A stretch of DNA of 64,000 nucleotides from UBA3263 sp964528425 (GCA_964528425.1 CAZGTD010000010.1:1-64000), one strand, 5' to 3'; shown: positions 52,519 to 61,688, counted from the stretch's first letter. The notes: generated by a model not told the origin, from the sequence alone. A program made the numbers and translations.

Positions 52519-54229
52519 CAAAAAAAATTCATCCATCAATGCCATCCTCGCACGAGTATTGATTATTTTAACGGTAGCAGTTCTCATTATCCCCAATGTT
52601 GCTTTGAGCATTATGGGTCACTTCTCGCTGCTTGAAGCCGGGGCCAATATTCTGTTACCGGCAGGTATCCTGGTATTTCTGCTTACCTGGCGCAATCGTC
52701 CGGGCTCCAATGTTTTGTGGCTCCTTCCGTTCATGATTCTGGCTGCTTTTCAGATAGTACTGCTGTTTCTTTATGCCGACGGTTCGATTATCGGCGTTGA
52801 TATGTTCCTTAACGTAGCAACCACCAATCCCTCTGAGGCCGGCGAATTGCTCGACAACCTCGGGCCTGCAATCGCAACGGTAGTTGCGCTATATCTGCCG
52901 GTAATTGTAATAGCTATAGTTTGTATTGTGAAGAAAGTGAGAACCTCTGACCGCACTCTCAACAGATTCCGCACCAGCGCCATGCTTCTGAGCGTAGGCG
53001 GAGCAATCGTTACCGGTGCTTGCATACTTGAAGAGCCGTACTACAGCATTGACGAAGACCTTTATCCTGTGAACGTTATAACAAACCTGACAACCGCCGT
53101 TAACCGCGCACATACTTCGGCGAACTATTTTGAAACGAGCCGCAACGCCACTTACCATGCCCACTCTACCCGACCGGATAATCTCCGCGAGGTTTATGTT
53201 GCCGTCGTCGGTGAAACATCGCGCGCCGATAACTGGCAATTTTTCGGCTACGACCGTTATACCACTCCCCGCCTGTGTTCGCTGCCGGCAGGAACAATTA
53301 CCGGCTTCGGAAAAACTTTTTCAGAAAGCAACACGACGCACAAAGCGGTTCCTCTGCTGCTTTCGAACCTTACTGCAGAAAACTTCAATAACGAGATTAA
53401 CAAAAGCAAATCGGTCATAACCGCCTTCAAGGAGGCCGGATTTAAAACCGCCTACGTTTCGATGCAGTGCCGCAACCACTCGTATATCGATTACTTCGGC
53501 GAAGAGGCCGACACTACCATATTCGTGCGTGAGCCTCAACCCGGTGAAATAGTCGAGGGCTTCTACGACTATGATATGCTGGCGCAGCTTGACACACTGC
53601 TGAGCCGAAATGACACCAAACTGCTGGTCGTTCTTCATCAATATGGCTCACATTTCAACTATGTTGACCGTTACCCGCGCGAGGAGGCCTATTTTCTTCC
53701 CGACAAAGCGGCCGAAGCCGACGCTGCTAACCGCGGACAGCTTGTCAACGCCTACGACAATTCAATCCGTCACACCGACAATCTTTTATACAACATAATT
53801 GAACGGCTTGATTCGGTTAATTGCGTTGGAGGAATGGTTTATGCTTCGGACCACGGCGAGGATATTTTCGATGACTCGCGTTCACGTTTTCTCCACGCAT
53901 CGCCTACCCCGACATATTTTCAACTCCACGTGCCGATGCTGGTTTATATGACCCCCCGGCTTCAGCAACGCGACCCGTCACTGATGAACCAGGCGCGTCT
54001 GCATCAGAATTCCGAAGTGAGCTCTTCGCAGAGCTACACTCCAACGCTGCTCAGCATAGCAGGCATTAAGTCGCCCGACGTTGACCGCAGCAAGTCTTTA
54101 ACCTCCAAGGCCTACACTGAACCCAAAGAAAGAGTGTTTCTTTCAGACCGCAACAAAACACAGAACCTTTATCAAGCGGGTTTTGCGGCGGAAGATTTCC
54201 AGCGCCTCGAACGCCTGAACCACATTTAA
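52505..54229 (+). CDS. Phosphoethanolamine transferase, EptA-like (sulfatase superfamily)
   Basis: A 574-residue inner-membrane enzyme with about five N-terminal TM segments (within 1-165) and a periplasmic alkaline-phosphatase-fold domain. VVGETSRADN holds the nucleophile Thr238, followed by NWQFFGYDRYTTP, and NTTHKAVPLLLS. The metal-site segments are HQYGSHFNY and YASDHGEDIFD. The family moves phosphoethanolamine from phosphatidylethanolamine to lipid A, core sugars or other glycans. Such changes alter cationic-peptide resistance; the acceptor is not known here. It overlaps the preceding barrel gene by 14 bases. Confidence 0.93.
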   Translation: MKHSDKKNSSINAILARVLIILTVAVLIIPNVALSIMGHFSLLEAGANILLPAGILVFLLTWRNRPGSNVLWLLPFMILAAFQIVLLFLYADGSIIGVDMFLNVATTNPSEAGELLDNLGPAIATVVALYLPVIVIAIVCIVKKVRTSDRTLNRFRTSAMLLSVGGAIVTGACILEEPYYSIDEDLYPVNVITNLTTAVNRAHTSANYFETSRNATYHAHSTRPDNLREVYVAVVGETSRADNWQFFGYDRYTTPRLCSLPAGTITGFGKTFSESNTTHKAVPLLLSNLTAENFNNEINKSKSVITAFKEAGFKTAYVSMQCRNHSYIDYFGEEADTTIFVREPQPGEIVEGFYDYDMLAQLDTLLSRNDTKLLVVLHQYGSHFNYVDRYPREEAYFLPDKAAEADAANRGQLVNAYDNSIRHTDNLLYNIIERLDSVNCVGGMVYASDHGEDIFDDSRSRFLHASPTPTYFQLHVPMLVYMTPRLQQRDPSLMNQARLHQNSEVSSSQSYTPTLLSIAGIKSPDVDRSKSLTSKAYTEPKERVFLSDRNKTQNLYQAGFAAEDFQRLERLNHI

Positions 54230-55974
54230 ATTTCCGATAACTCAAGCCACTCGAATTCGGCGCTGTCAAGCTCGCTTTTCACCTCGGAATAGCGGGCTGA
54301 CTTGCTTTCGATATCGTTGGCAACTCCGGAGGCAAACATGGCCTCGAGTTCCTCTTTTTCGGCTGTTAGTTTTTCAATCAAGCTTTCGAGCTCTTCCATT
54401 CTCTTTTTTTCTTTAAAAGAGAGCTTGCGGGGCTTTTCGGCTTTGGGCTTGATTTTCTTTTCAACAACGGGCTTCTCGGCCAAGGCATCCATTTCGGCCC
54501 GCCACTGACGGTAGTCAGAGTAATTGCCGGGGAAATCTTTAACTACGCCATTGCCGGCGAACACGAAAAGGTGGTCGACCATATTATCGAGAAAATAGCG
54601 GTCGTGGCTGACTACCATGAGGCAACCCTTAAAGTCGGTAAGATATTCTTCGAGCAAACCGAGAGTTACGATATCCAAATCATTTGTCGGCTCATCGAGA
54701 ATCAAAAAGTTAGGCGAGCGCATAAGAGTGACTGCAAGATGCAGACGCGCCTGCTCGCCGCCGCTGAGAGTATGAATAAACTTCTGCTGGTCTTTCGGAG
54801 AGAACAGAAACTTTTGAAGGAACTGCATGGGCGAGTGGCGTTCACCGCCTTCAAGCACAATGTCTTCAGCAATGTCCGTTACGGCATCAATTACCTTTTT
54901 GTCTTTTGGCAACTGCAGCCCCTCTTGTGAATAGTAACCGAAGCGAACTGTTTCGCCAATTATGAAACGGCCGCTATCGGGCGGGATTAGGCCCTGAAGC
55001 ATTTTGATAAACGTTGATTTACCAACTCCGTTGGGCCCTACAATGCCGACTTTGTCGTAGCGGGCAAAGGTGTAGGTAAAATCATCGAGCACACACTTTG
55101 CGCCAAACCGTTTGGTCACTCCCTCTGCTTCGAAAATCTTATTGCCTATACGCGAGGCATTAACTGAAAGATTCAGGGTGTCGGTCGAGTCGGTAACCTT
55201 TTGGCGCGAACGGCTTTTGAGCTCATAGAATGCGTCAATTCGGAATTTTGCCTTTCCGGCACGGGCCTGAGGCTGGCGGTTCATCCAATCCTGTTCTTTG
55301 CGCAGGGTATTGCGGACCTTAGCCAACTCGCCGGTTAGAGCATCAATTCGCTCCTTGCGGCGGCGCAGATATTCGGCGTAGTTGCCTTTGTAGGTAAAAA
55401 TCTGCTGCAGGTCAATCTCAATAATCTTATTACAAACGCGATCAAGGAAGTAGCGGTCGTGGGTAACGAGCAAGATAGTAGATGTTGAGCGCTTCAGGCG
55501 GGCTTCAAGCCACTCGATAACCTGAATATCAAGATGATTTGTCGGTTCATCGAGAATCAACAAGTCCGGGTCGGAAAGAAGTGCGCGCGCAATAGCTACC
55601 CTTTTTTGCTGACCACCTGACATAGTGGCTAAGGGAGCATTAACATCGTCGACTCCGAGCTGCGTAAGCATACGGGTTGCCTCCTCTGTTCCGAACTCGG
55701 AGCAAGCGGTAAGTGGAGTAGCGTTTTCACCGCCGAAATCGGGTTTCTGCTCCACAAGGGCTATCTTTAAGCCGGTGCGGGCTGTAACAGTGCCAGAATC
55801 AGCGCTTTCCAGACCAGCAATAATGCGGAGCATTGTAGTTTTTCCGGTACCGTTTTTAGCAATCAGACCGATTTTATCGCCGCGGTTAATACCGAAAGTA
55901 ACGTCGGCAAACAGTAATCTGTCGCCATAGCTCTTAGTGAGCTTCTCGATGTTTATAAAAGGTGTAACAGCCAT
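54226..55974 (-). CDS. ABC-F family ATPase, Uup type
   Basis: A 582-residue protein with two ABC domains and no TM segment. It has AKNGTGKTT (39-47) and GPNGVGKST as Walker A sites, two signatures (MSGGQQKR and LSGGEQAR), a linker with a helical pair, and a basic then coiled-coil C-terminal tail (about 500-582), as in Uup. ABC-F proteins act on ribosomes in translation quality control, and Uup-like ones also influence transposon excision. No sign that it is an antibiotic-resistance type. Its stop overlaps the convergent transferase gene by 4 bases. Confidence 0.92.
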   Translation of the reverse strand: MAVTPFINIEKLTKSYGDRLLFADVTFGINRGDKIGLIAKNGTGKTTMLRIIAGLESADSGTVTARTGLKIALVEQKPDFGGENATPLTACSEFGTEEATRMLTQLGVDDVNAPLATMSGGQQKRVAIARALLSDPDLLILDEPTNHLDIQVIEWLEARLKRSTSTILLVTHDRYFLDRVCNKIIEIDLQQIFTYKGNYAEYLRRRKERIDALTGELAKVRNTLRKEQDWMNRQPQARAGKAKFRIDAFYELKSRSRQKVTDSTDTLNLSVNASRIGNKIFEAEGVTKRFGAKCVLDDFTYTFARYDKVGIVGPNGVGKSTFIKMLQGLIPPDSGRFIIGETVRFGYYSQEGLQLPKDKKVIDAVTDIAEDIVLEGGERHSPMQFLQKFLFSPKDQQKFIHTLSGGEQARLHLAVTLMRSPNFLILDEPTNDLDIVTLGLLEEYLTDFKGCLMVVSHDRYFLDNMVDHLFVFAGNGVVKDFPGNYSDYRQWRAEMDALAEKPVVEKKIKPKAEKPRKLSFKEKKRMEELESLIEKLTAEKEELEAMFASGVANDIESKSARYSEVKSELDSAEFEWLELSEI

Positions 55975-55987
55975 AAATCTAACAATG

Positions 55988-55995
55988 CAAAATTA
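55988..55995 (-). promoter_or_regulatory. -7 element of the ABC-F gene
   Basis: TAATTTTG plus C on the minus strand, 13 bases before the ATG. Confidence 0.5.
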
Positions 55996-56046
55996 CGAAA
56001 TAATTTCCACACAACAAAAGAATTTGTCGGTTTCGCGAAAAAGTAT

Positions 56047-56054
56047 TATTTTTG
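56047..56054 (+). promoter_or_regulatory. -7 element of the PorT-type barrel gene
   Basis: TATTTTTG plus C ends 4 bases before the ATG, so the mRNA is probably leaderless. Confidence 0.52.
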
Positions 56055-56058
56055 CGCT

Positions 56059-56772
56059 ATGAAACTGAAACATCTTGTTCTATTCACCACAATTATGCTT
56101 GCCTCCGGCCAAGTACAGGGAGCTGATATGCCGCTTCGCGTCGGAGTGCGTGCGGGCGTCAATACATCAAACATTACAGAAACGCGCACCGCGCCTGGCC
56201 TTATAGTCGACAACCGAGCTCACTGGGAGCCGGGGGTAAATATCGGCGCGATAGTTGACATTGCCATGGGCAGGAATTTCTATCTGTCGCCCGGATTTTA
56301 CTATGATTATCGCCACGACACCTATTCTTTATACTCCAGCTATACTGCTCCAATCAACAACGAAGAGAAATTACCGACACTTGTGGTTACAACCGGGTCG
56401 GTGAGCACCAACTGGTTCCATATTCCGATGTTGGTTTCATATCGCATACCGGTAAAATTTGTTGAATTTCAGTTTGATTTCGGACCCTACATTTCACTGG
56501 GTCTGGGAGGCCACGATAAGTATCAGACCACGGTTTTTACCGACAATGATTATTCGGAGTCGATGAAAATCAAGGAAGATGCCTTCGGCGATGCAGGCCG
56601 ATATTTTAATATAGACTGGGGCTTCGATATGGGAGCAGGAATGCTGTTTGCCAATCATTATTACATTGGCGCCCACTATCTTATCGGAGCGCGCAATATC
56701 GCCCAGAACCGCACGGCGGTAAGGGCTGCCCACACCCACCAGTGGCAATTCTCAATCGGATACAACTTCTAA
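56059..56772 (+). CDS. Outer-membrane beta-barrel protein, PorT/OMP_b-brl_2 type
   Basis: A 237-residue protein with a signal peptide (about 1-22) followed by a small barrel of the PF13568 kind. Strand motifs include RVGVRAGVNTSNI, EPGVNIGAIVDI, FYLSPGFYYDYR, FHIPMLVSYRI, VEFQFDFGPYISLGLGG and a final WQFSIGYNF. PorT is a T9SS barrel of this fold, but many unrelated small barrels share it, so I do not call it porT. It is 21 bases upstream of fumarase and probably cotranscribed. A leaderless mRNA is expected. Confidence 0.85.
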   Translation: MKLKHLVLFTTIMLASGQVQGADMPLRVGVRAGVNTSNITETRTAPGLIVDNRAHWEPGVNIGAIVDIAMGRNFYLSPGFYYDYRHDTYSLYSSYTAPINNEEKLPTLVVTTGSVSTNWFHIPMLVSYRIPVKFVEFQFDFGPYISLGLGGHDKYQTTVFTDNDYSESMKIKEDAFGDAGRYFNIDWGFDMGAGMLFANHYYIGAHYLIGARNIAQNRTAVRAAHTHQWQFSIGYNF

Positions 56773-56793
56773 AAAATCATAATCATATCACTT

Positions 56794-58440
56794 ATGACCA
56801 AACCATTCAAATATCAGGAAATGTTTCCGCTCGGCCCCGACACGACCGAGTATTACCACCTGACATCCGACTACGTAAAAGTTGAAAACTGGAACGGCCA
56901 CGAAATGCTCGTTGTGGAGCCCGAGGCACTGACAGTACTTGCGCGTCAGGCGACTCACGATAATGCTTTCATGCTCCGCCGCGAGCACAACGAAATGGTA
57001 GCTAAGATTCTGCACGACCCTGAGGCTTCGGCAAACGATAAGTTCGTTGCGCTTACGATGCTTCGCAACGCAGAAATAGCAGCCAAGGGTCAACTACCTT
57101 TCTGTCAGGATACAGGCACGGCAATTATCCACGGCGAGAAAGGCCAGCACGTCTGGACAGGATGCAACGACGAAGAAAAACTTAGCCACGGCGTTTACAA
57201 GACATACACTGAGGATAACCTGCGCTACTCGCAGAATGCGCCTTTGAACATGTATGACGAAGTAAATACCGGCTGCAACCTTCCGGCCCAGATTGATATT
57301 CATGCTACCGAGGGCAACGAATATAAGTTTCTGTTCGTTGCCAAGGGAGGCGGTTCAGCCAATAAGACATATCTCTATCAGGAGACCAAGGCAATAATCA
57401 ACCCCAAAACCCTCGTGCCATTCCTGGTTGAAAAAATGAAAACGCTCGGCACTGCAGCCTGCCCGCCCTACCACATTGCATTCGTAATCGGTGGCACATC
57501 GGCCGAGAAGAATCTTGAAGTAGTTAAGAAAGCATCGGTTAAGTATCTGGATAACCTGCCTACTCAGGGCAATGAGCTCGGCCATGCATTCCGCGACATA
57601 GAGCTCGAAAAAGAGCTTTTGGAAGCCTCGCGCAAAATCGGGCTGGGCGCACAGTTCGGCGGCAAATATTATGCTCACGACATCCGTGTTATCCGTTTGC
57701 CGCGCCACGGTGCAAGTTGCCCCATAGGCATGGGCGTCAGCTGCTCGGCCGACCGCAATGTAAAGGCTAAAATCAATGCTCAGGGTCTGTGGATTGAAAA
57801 GCTCGATTCGAATCCCGGCGAACTTATTCCTGAAGAAATGCGCAATGCCGGCGAAGGCGAAGTAGTTAATATCGACCTCAACCGCCCGATGGAAGAAGTT
57901 CTTGCCGAACTGACCAAATATCCCGTATCAACCCGCCTTTCACTTAAAGGCACCATAATAGTAGGCCGCGACATTGCTCACGCCAAGATTAAAGAGCGCC
58001 TGGACAAAGGCGAACCGATGCCACAGTATCTGAAGGACCATCCCATCTACTACGCCGGACCGGCAAAAACTCCTGAAGGGATGCCCTCGGGATCGTTTGG
58101 TCCGACAACAGCAGGCCGCATGGACTCGTATGTTGATCAGTTCCAGAGCGCAGGTGGCTCAATGATTATGATTGCCAAGGGCAACAGGTCCAAGCAGGTA
58201 ACCGATGCATGTAAGAAACATGGCGGTTTCTATTTGGGCTCTATCGGTGGCCCGGCAGCAGTTCTTGCCGCCAACTCCATAAAGAAAGTCGAGCTGCTCG
58301 AATATCCTGAGCTCGGCATGGAGGCAATATGGAAAATCGAGGTTGAAAACTTCCCTGCCTTTATACTCGTTGATGACAAAGGCAACGATTTCTTTACGGA
58401 AATTCAAGCAAAATGCGCAGGGTGTCCCATAGCAAAATGA
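56794..58440 (+). CDS. Class I (iron-sulfur) fumarate hydratase
   Basis: A 548-residue [4Fe-4S] fumarase joining the alpha and beta domains seen in class I enzymes. It interconverts fumarate and malate. The iron-sulfur-binding cysteines are visible in LPFCQDTGTA, the GCNLPAQ segment and SCPIGMGVSCS. The beta domain has SLKGTIIVGRDIAHAKI, HPIYYAGPA and GSFGPTTAGRMDSYV. In anaerobic Bacteroidales it serves the reductive branch from oxaloacetate to succinate. It ends at a rho-independent terminator. Confidence 0.95.
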   Translation: MTKPFKYQEMFPLGPDTTEYYHLTSDYVKVENWNGHEMLVVEPEALTVLARQATHDNAFMLRREHNEMVAKILHDPEASANDKFVALTMLRNAEIAAKGQLPFCQDTGTAIIHGEKGQHVWTGCNDEEKLSHGVYKTYTEDNLRYSQNAPLNMYDEVNTGCNLPAQIDIHATEGNEYKFLFVAKGGGSANKTYLYQETKAIINPKTLVPFLVEKMKTLGTAACPPYHIAFVIGGTSAEKNLEVVKKASVKYLDNLPTQGNELGHAFRDIELEKELLEASRKIGLGAQFGGKYYAHDIRVIRLPRHGASCPIGMGVSCSADRNVKAKINAQGLWIEKLDSNPGELIPEEMRNAGEGEVVNIDLNRPMEEVLAELTKYPVSTRLSLKGTIIVGRDIAHAKIKERLDKGEPMPQYLKDHPIYYAGPAKTPEGMPSGSFGPTTAGRMDSYVDQFQSAGGSMIMIAKGNRSKQVTDACKKHGGFYLGSIGGPAAVLAANSIKKVELLEYPELGMEAIWKIEVENFPAFILVDDKGNDFFTEIQAKCAGCPIAK

Positions 58441-58467
58441 ACATTAATAATCTATATGAGTAATGAT

Positions 58468-58511
58468 AAAGGCCCGGCCTACTCTCAGTGATGAGCGGAA
58501 GCCGGGCCTTT
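58468..58511 (+). terminator. Bidirectional terminator between fumarase and the minus-strand RNA
   Basis: AAAGGCCCGGC (58468-58478) and GCCGGGCCTTT (58501-58511) pair perfectly over 11 bases. The 22-base loop itself contains a CTCA/TGAG mini-stem. T-rich sequence follows on both strands (TTTTGATT on plus, TTTATCATT on minus), so it can end both converging transcripts. Confidence 0.87.
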
Positions 58512-58686
58512 TGATTCATAGCCCCCTATGAATCAGCGGTGGGATAGCCGGTTATAGGACTATCGCACAATCAGTTTATAAGTAAGTAAAGGTTCACTTG
58601 TGTCGACACGGCAGACAGACTCTATCACGTAGAGACACAACAGGTTACGAGCGCCTGTTCTTTTGCGATATCATACCTAGATCAGT
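58468..58686 (-). ncRNA. Candidate structured noncoding RNA, about 220 nt
   Basis: This 420-base gap (58441-58860) has no credible protein gene. On the minus strand a TAACTTTG box (58698-58691) is followed by a region of dense pairing and then a terminator. Arms: a long-range stem 58664-58670 with 58561-58567 (7 pairs), extended by 58676-58679 with 58555-58558; a hairpin 58639-58644 with 58654-58659; 58634-58638 with 58600-58604, enclosing a small 58620-58624/58630-58634 hairpin that shares one base with it; and a perfect 9-base hairpin 58512-58520 with 58527-58535. I did not compute an energy. A 6S-like RNA or another Bacteroidales structured RNA is possible. Confidence 0.62.
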
Positions 58687-58690
58687 GATG

Positions 58691-58698
58691 CAAAGTTA
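58691..58698 (-). promoter_or_regulatory. -7 element of the candidate structured RNA
   Basis: TAACTTTG plus CA on the minus strand, directly upstream of the structured region. It drives transcription away from the GumN gene. Confidence 0.6.
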
Positions 58699-58805
58699 CG
58701 GCATGAAAAACATCAAAAAACGTAGATTTTTCAAAGAAAACGCTTCCTCGCAAAATTTTTTGATAATTATTCGGGGGAAAATTTGGTGGTTTGGCTGAAA
58801 GGTTG

Positions 58806-58813
58806 TACCTTTG
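58806..58813 (+). promoter_or_regulatory. -7 element of the GumN/ABC/GntR operon
   Basis: TACCTTTG plus C, 47 bases upstream of the GumN ATG. Confidence 0.58.
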
Positions 58814-58860
58814 CGGTGTAGATATGTGCACCACTACACCAACTATTAACCTTAACAATT

Positions 58861-59757
58861 ATGAACAAGAAGATTTTATCACTGATTCTATTGGCCGCCA
58901 CTGCACTTGGCGCACACGGCCAGCTATTATGGAAAGTAAGCGGCAACGGAGCCAAGGGCGAGTCATATTTGCTCGGAACTCATCATCTGGCACCAATTTC
59001 GATGCTTGACTCAATCAAAGGCTTCAACGAGGCAATTGCGGTTGTTGAAGCAGTTGGGGGCGAAATTGATATGGCCGACCAGGCATCGCAGGCACCATTG
59101 ATGATGCAATATATGATGGCACCGGCCGATTCGACCCTCAGCAAACTCCTCACCCCCGAACAAGCCGACTCCGTTATGAAAGTAATGGCAAAATATATGG
59201 GCCCTGGTGCGAGCATCGATGCCCTCGGACCTCTGAAACCTGCGGCAGTGTCAACACAGATGGCGCTAATGGAAACTCTGGCCACCATGCCGCCGGAAGT
59301 TGCACAGGCAGTAATGTCAGGTCAGCAGCTCGACAGTCAGGTTCAGGCTATAGGCCGCGCCGCATCGAAAGAGATTATTGCGATGGAGAGCATCGAGCAG
59401 CAACTGCAACTGCTTTTCGGCGCACCGCTTTCGCAACAAACCGAAGACCTGATGGAGGGCGTTAAGCAAGTTCTGGAAGGTAAAGCTGTTGAAAACGCCC
59501 GGAAGCTGACAGACGCTTATATGAGTCAAAATCTTTCAGCGATAGAGCAACAGGTTTTTCATTCAGAGGAAAGTGACCCGGAAAATCTGAAAAAACTCAT
59601 TACGGACCGCAATGGCGAGTGGGCAATAAAGCTTGCCGAAGTACTGCCGGAAAAAATAATTCTTCTGGCAGTCGGTTGCGGCCACCTGCCCGGAGAAGAA
59701 GGGCTGATTCAACAACTTCGCAATGCCGGCTATACGGTTGAACCTTATGGTAATTGA
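58861..59757 (+). CDS. TraB/GumN family exported protein
   Basis: A 298-residue protein with a signal peptide (about 1-20, ending GAHGQ). The TraB/GumN/Tiki fold is recognised from the N-terminal SYLLGTHHLAP and the C-terminal ILLAVGCGHLPGEEGL, whose His residues match the proposed metal site of this family. The Tiki members are metalloproteases; bacterial activity is poorly known. It lies in an operon, with the last 11 bases overlapping the ABC ATPase gene. Confidence 0.9.
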   Translation: MNKKILSLILLAATALGAHGQLLWKVSGNGAKGESYLLGTHHLAPISMLDSIKGFNEAIAVVEAVGGEIDMADQASQAPLMMQYMMAPADSTLSKLLTPEQADSVMKVMAKYMGPGASIDALGPLKPAAVSTQMALMETLATMPPEVAQAVMSGQQLDSQVQAIGRAASKEIIAMESIEQQLQLLFGAPLSQQTEDLMEGVKQVLEGKAVENARKLTDAYMSQNLSAIEQQVFHSEESDPENLKKLITDRNGEWAIKLAEVLPEKIILLAVGCGHLPGEEGLIQQLRNAGYTVEPYGN

Positions 59758-60562
59758 ACTACAAAATTTAAACTACAGCTATAGCAAAAACACCCTCGCG
59801 CTGAGCAACATTACGACGAAGCTCAGCGCGGGAGTGCACCTGCTGCTCGGCGCCAACGGCGCGGGCAAGACTACACTGCTGCACCTCATTGACGGTTTGC
59901 TCTTTCCTACGGCAGGAAAGTGTCTGATCGACGGCGGCCCTACACGCTTCAGGCTTCCGTCGGTTCTGTCGAAAGTGTTTTATTGCGGAGCGAATATGGA
60001 AATACCGGCAGCGAGCATCGACGAACTGGTTAAAATTCACTCCTGCTTCTTTCCGAAATTCTCGGCTGAGATTCTCAACACGAATTTAGCCGACTTCGGC
60101 ATTGACCGTTGGGCGAAGTTTTCGGCTATGTCGATGGGTATGCAGCAAAAAGCATCGGTAGCCTACGCCCTGGCACTGCAAACCCCGATATTGCTGCTTG
60201 ATGAGCCGGCAACCGGCCTCGATATTGAATCGAAGCAGAAATTGCAGCATATGATGGCCCGCTGCATCGATGCGGACTCAACGGTGATTGTAAGTACCCA
60301 CAACTTTTCAGATTTGTTGCCACTATATGACTCGCTAATGATTCTCGACAGGGGCGAATTGCTGCTCAGTGCATCGATTGATGAGATTAGCGAGCGGCTG
60401 GCATTTATTACTACCGACGGTCCCGCACCGGAGGACGCATTGTTTACTCTGCAGCGCTTTGGCCGCAACCATAGCGTAATTGCCAATCCGGGCGAACTGG
60501 AAACCGCCATTGACTACGAACTTCTTTACCTTGCAATTAAAAACAATCATGCAATCTGCTGA
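59747..60562 (+). CDS. ABC transporter ATP-binding protein
   Basis: A 271-residue ATPase with Walker A GANGAGKT (35-42), a variant signature SMGMQQK followed by ASVAYALAL, Walker B LLLDEPATGLD and a switch His in VSTHNFSDL. The match to simple ABC exporters next to YtrA-type regulators is good. The start at 59747 is chosen over an earlier frame start because it gives MVIELQNLNYSYS, the usual opening. It overlaps GumN (11 bases) and the permease gene (14 bases). Confidence 0.93.
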   Translation: MVIELQNLNYSYSKNTLALSNITTKLSAGVHLLLGANGAGKTTLLHLIDGLLFPTAGKCLIDGGPTRFRLPSVLSKVFYCGANMEIPAASIDELVKIHSCFFPKFSAEILNTNLADFGIDRWAKFSAMSMGMQQKASVAYALALQTPILLLDEPATGLDIESKQKLQHMMARCIDADSTVIVSTHNFSDLLPLYDSLMILDRGELLLSASIDEISERLAFITTDGPAPEDALFTLQRFGRNHSVIANPGELETAIDYELLYLAIKNNHAIC

Positions 60563-61262
60563 AATTCTTTCAAATACCGACCGCACGAGCTGGCGCAGAA
60601 TAAAGATGTTTGTGCGCTTCCTATGGCCGTCGCTGCGCCCCATGGTTATCCTCTACCCGATTTTAGCCATAGTAGTTACGCTGATGGTAAACTTTTTCTT
60701 TTCCAAAATCAGCTACGAATGGGCAATGCAGGTAATGTCGATAATCACCTTTGCGGTTATCCTCGCGCCGGCATTTCTCTGCCGCCAGGCTAACAAAGAG
60801 ATGTTTTACTCACTGCCGGTTTTGGGTTATGAAAAATGTGAGGCGATTTTCGGCATCATGTTCGTGGGCATGTTCTGCCTGTTCATCCCCGCCAAGCTTT
60901 GCGGCATCCATATAAAAGAAGAGTTTGCCATGGAGGTTATAAACCGCAACCTTTCGTTAGGTTCTACAGAGAGCGTAGTTGCCATGTCGCTGCTATCGAC
61001 GTTTGCCGGCGAGGCGCTGACCTTATGGACAGTGTTTGCAGCCCGCAGCAACAGGGCAGTCAAGTCGATTATAGCCGGGCTGTCGACGCTACTGTTCGAC
61101 GGCATTTTAGGCTTCTTCGTAGGCTTTTTCACTGCTATCAGCGGCGGAGATATTGAAACGTCGATGGAGGCAGCGGCGCCAATCATTATAACATTCTGGG
61201 CGATTTGCTTCGTGTTTTTCACCTATAAAGCGTCGCGTGCCATTGCCCGCAAACAGATTTAA
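60549..61262 (+). CDS. ABC-type membrane permease subunit (six TM, unassigned family)
   Basis: A 237-residue integral membrane protein with about six hydrophobic segments after a short cytoplasmic N-terminus. No strong family motif is seen. The position between an ABC ATPase and a GntR regulator indicates an ABC-2-like permease of the exporter. The start at 60549 (MQSAEILSN) removes an N-terminal extension that overlaps the ATPase gene. Its TAA overlaps the next ATG by one base. Substrate unknown. Confidence 0.82.
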   Translation: MQSAEILSNTDRTSWRRIKMFVRFLWPSLRPMVILYPILAIVVTLMVNFFFSKISYEWAMQVMSIITFAVILAPAFLCRQANKEMFYSLPVLGYEKCEAIFGIMFVGMFCLFIPAKLCGIHIKEEFAMEVINRNLSLGSTESVVAMSLLSTFAGEALTLWTVFAARSNRAVKSIIAGLSTLLFDGILGFFVGFFTAISGGDIETSMEAAAPIIITFWAICFVFFTYKASRAIARKQI

Positions 61263-61612
61263 TGGAATTCGAGGCTGATAAACCGATTTTCCGTCAGGTT
61301 GCTGACTACTGCGTGGCTCAGATCAGTTCCGGAGCGTGGGTCGAAGGCGGTCGACTGCCCTCGACCAAGGAATTGGCAGTATCTCTGGCAGTTAATAACC
61401 GCACGGTGATGAAGGCATACGATATGCTGAGCGAAGCCGAAGTGATTTTTCAACGGCGCGGCATGGGCTATTATGTTGCTGACAACGCCGGAGAGAAACT
61501 CCGCGACTTTTTCAGACGCGAATTTGTAACCTCGACGTTACCTAACCTGCGCAAAGAGATGACCAGGGCGTCAATTACGCCCGAAGAGCTGATGAGGCTG
61601 CTGGAGCAATAA
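61262..61612 (+). CDS. GntR family regulator, YtrA subfamily
   Basis: A 116-residue regulator with an N-terminal winged helix (about 1-75: PIFRQVADYCVAQISSG, GRLPSTKELAVSLAVNNRTV and QRRGMGYYVAD) and a ~40-residue tail. The lack of a ligand-binding domain places it in the YtrA group, which normally represses a neighbouring ABC exporter operon. It is the last gene of the operon and may control it. I do not see a clear inverted repeat in the operon's leader. Confidence 0.92.
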   Translation: MEFEADKPIFRQVADYCVAQISSGAWVEGGRLPSTKELAVSLAVNNRTVMKAYDMLSEAEVIFQRRGMGYYVADNAGEKLRDFFRREFVTSTLPNLRKEMTRASITPEELMRLLEQ

Positions 61613-61652
61613 GTTTTTAGCGATATTCCTTTATCATTTCGCATTTTTTTTG

Positions 61653-61660
61653 TAACTTTG
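61653..61660 (+). promoter_or_regulatory. -7 element of the endonuclease gene pair
   Basis: TAACTTTG plus C, 28 bases upstream of the first endonuclease ATG. Confidence 0.6.
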
Positions 61661-61688
61661 CTCTCTGATAAAACAACCAATCAGAGAA

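Noticed and set aside
58501..58700. tmRNA or RNase P RNA in the intergenic gap
   Set aside because: Too short, and no tRNA-like T arm or conserved RNase P core segment was seen.
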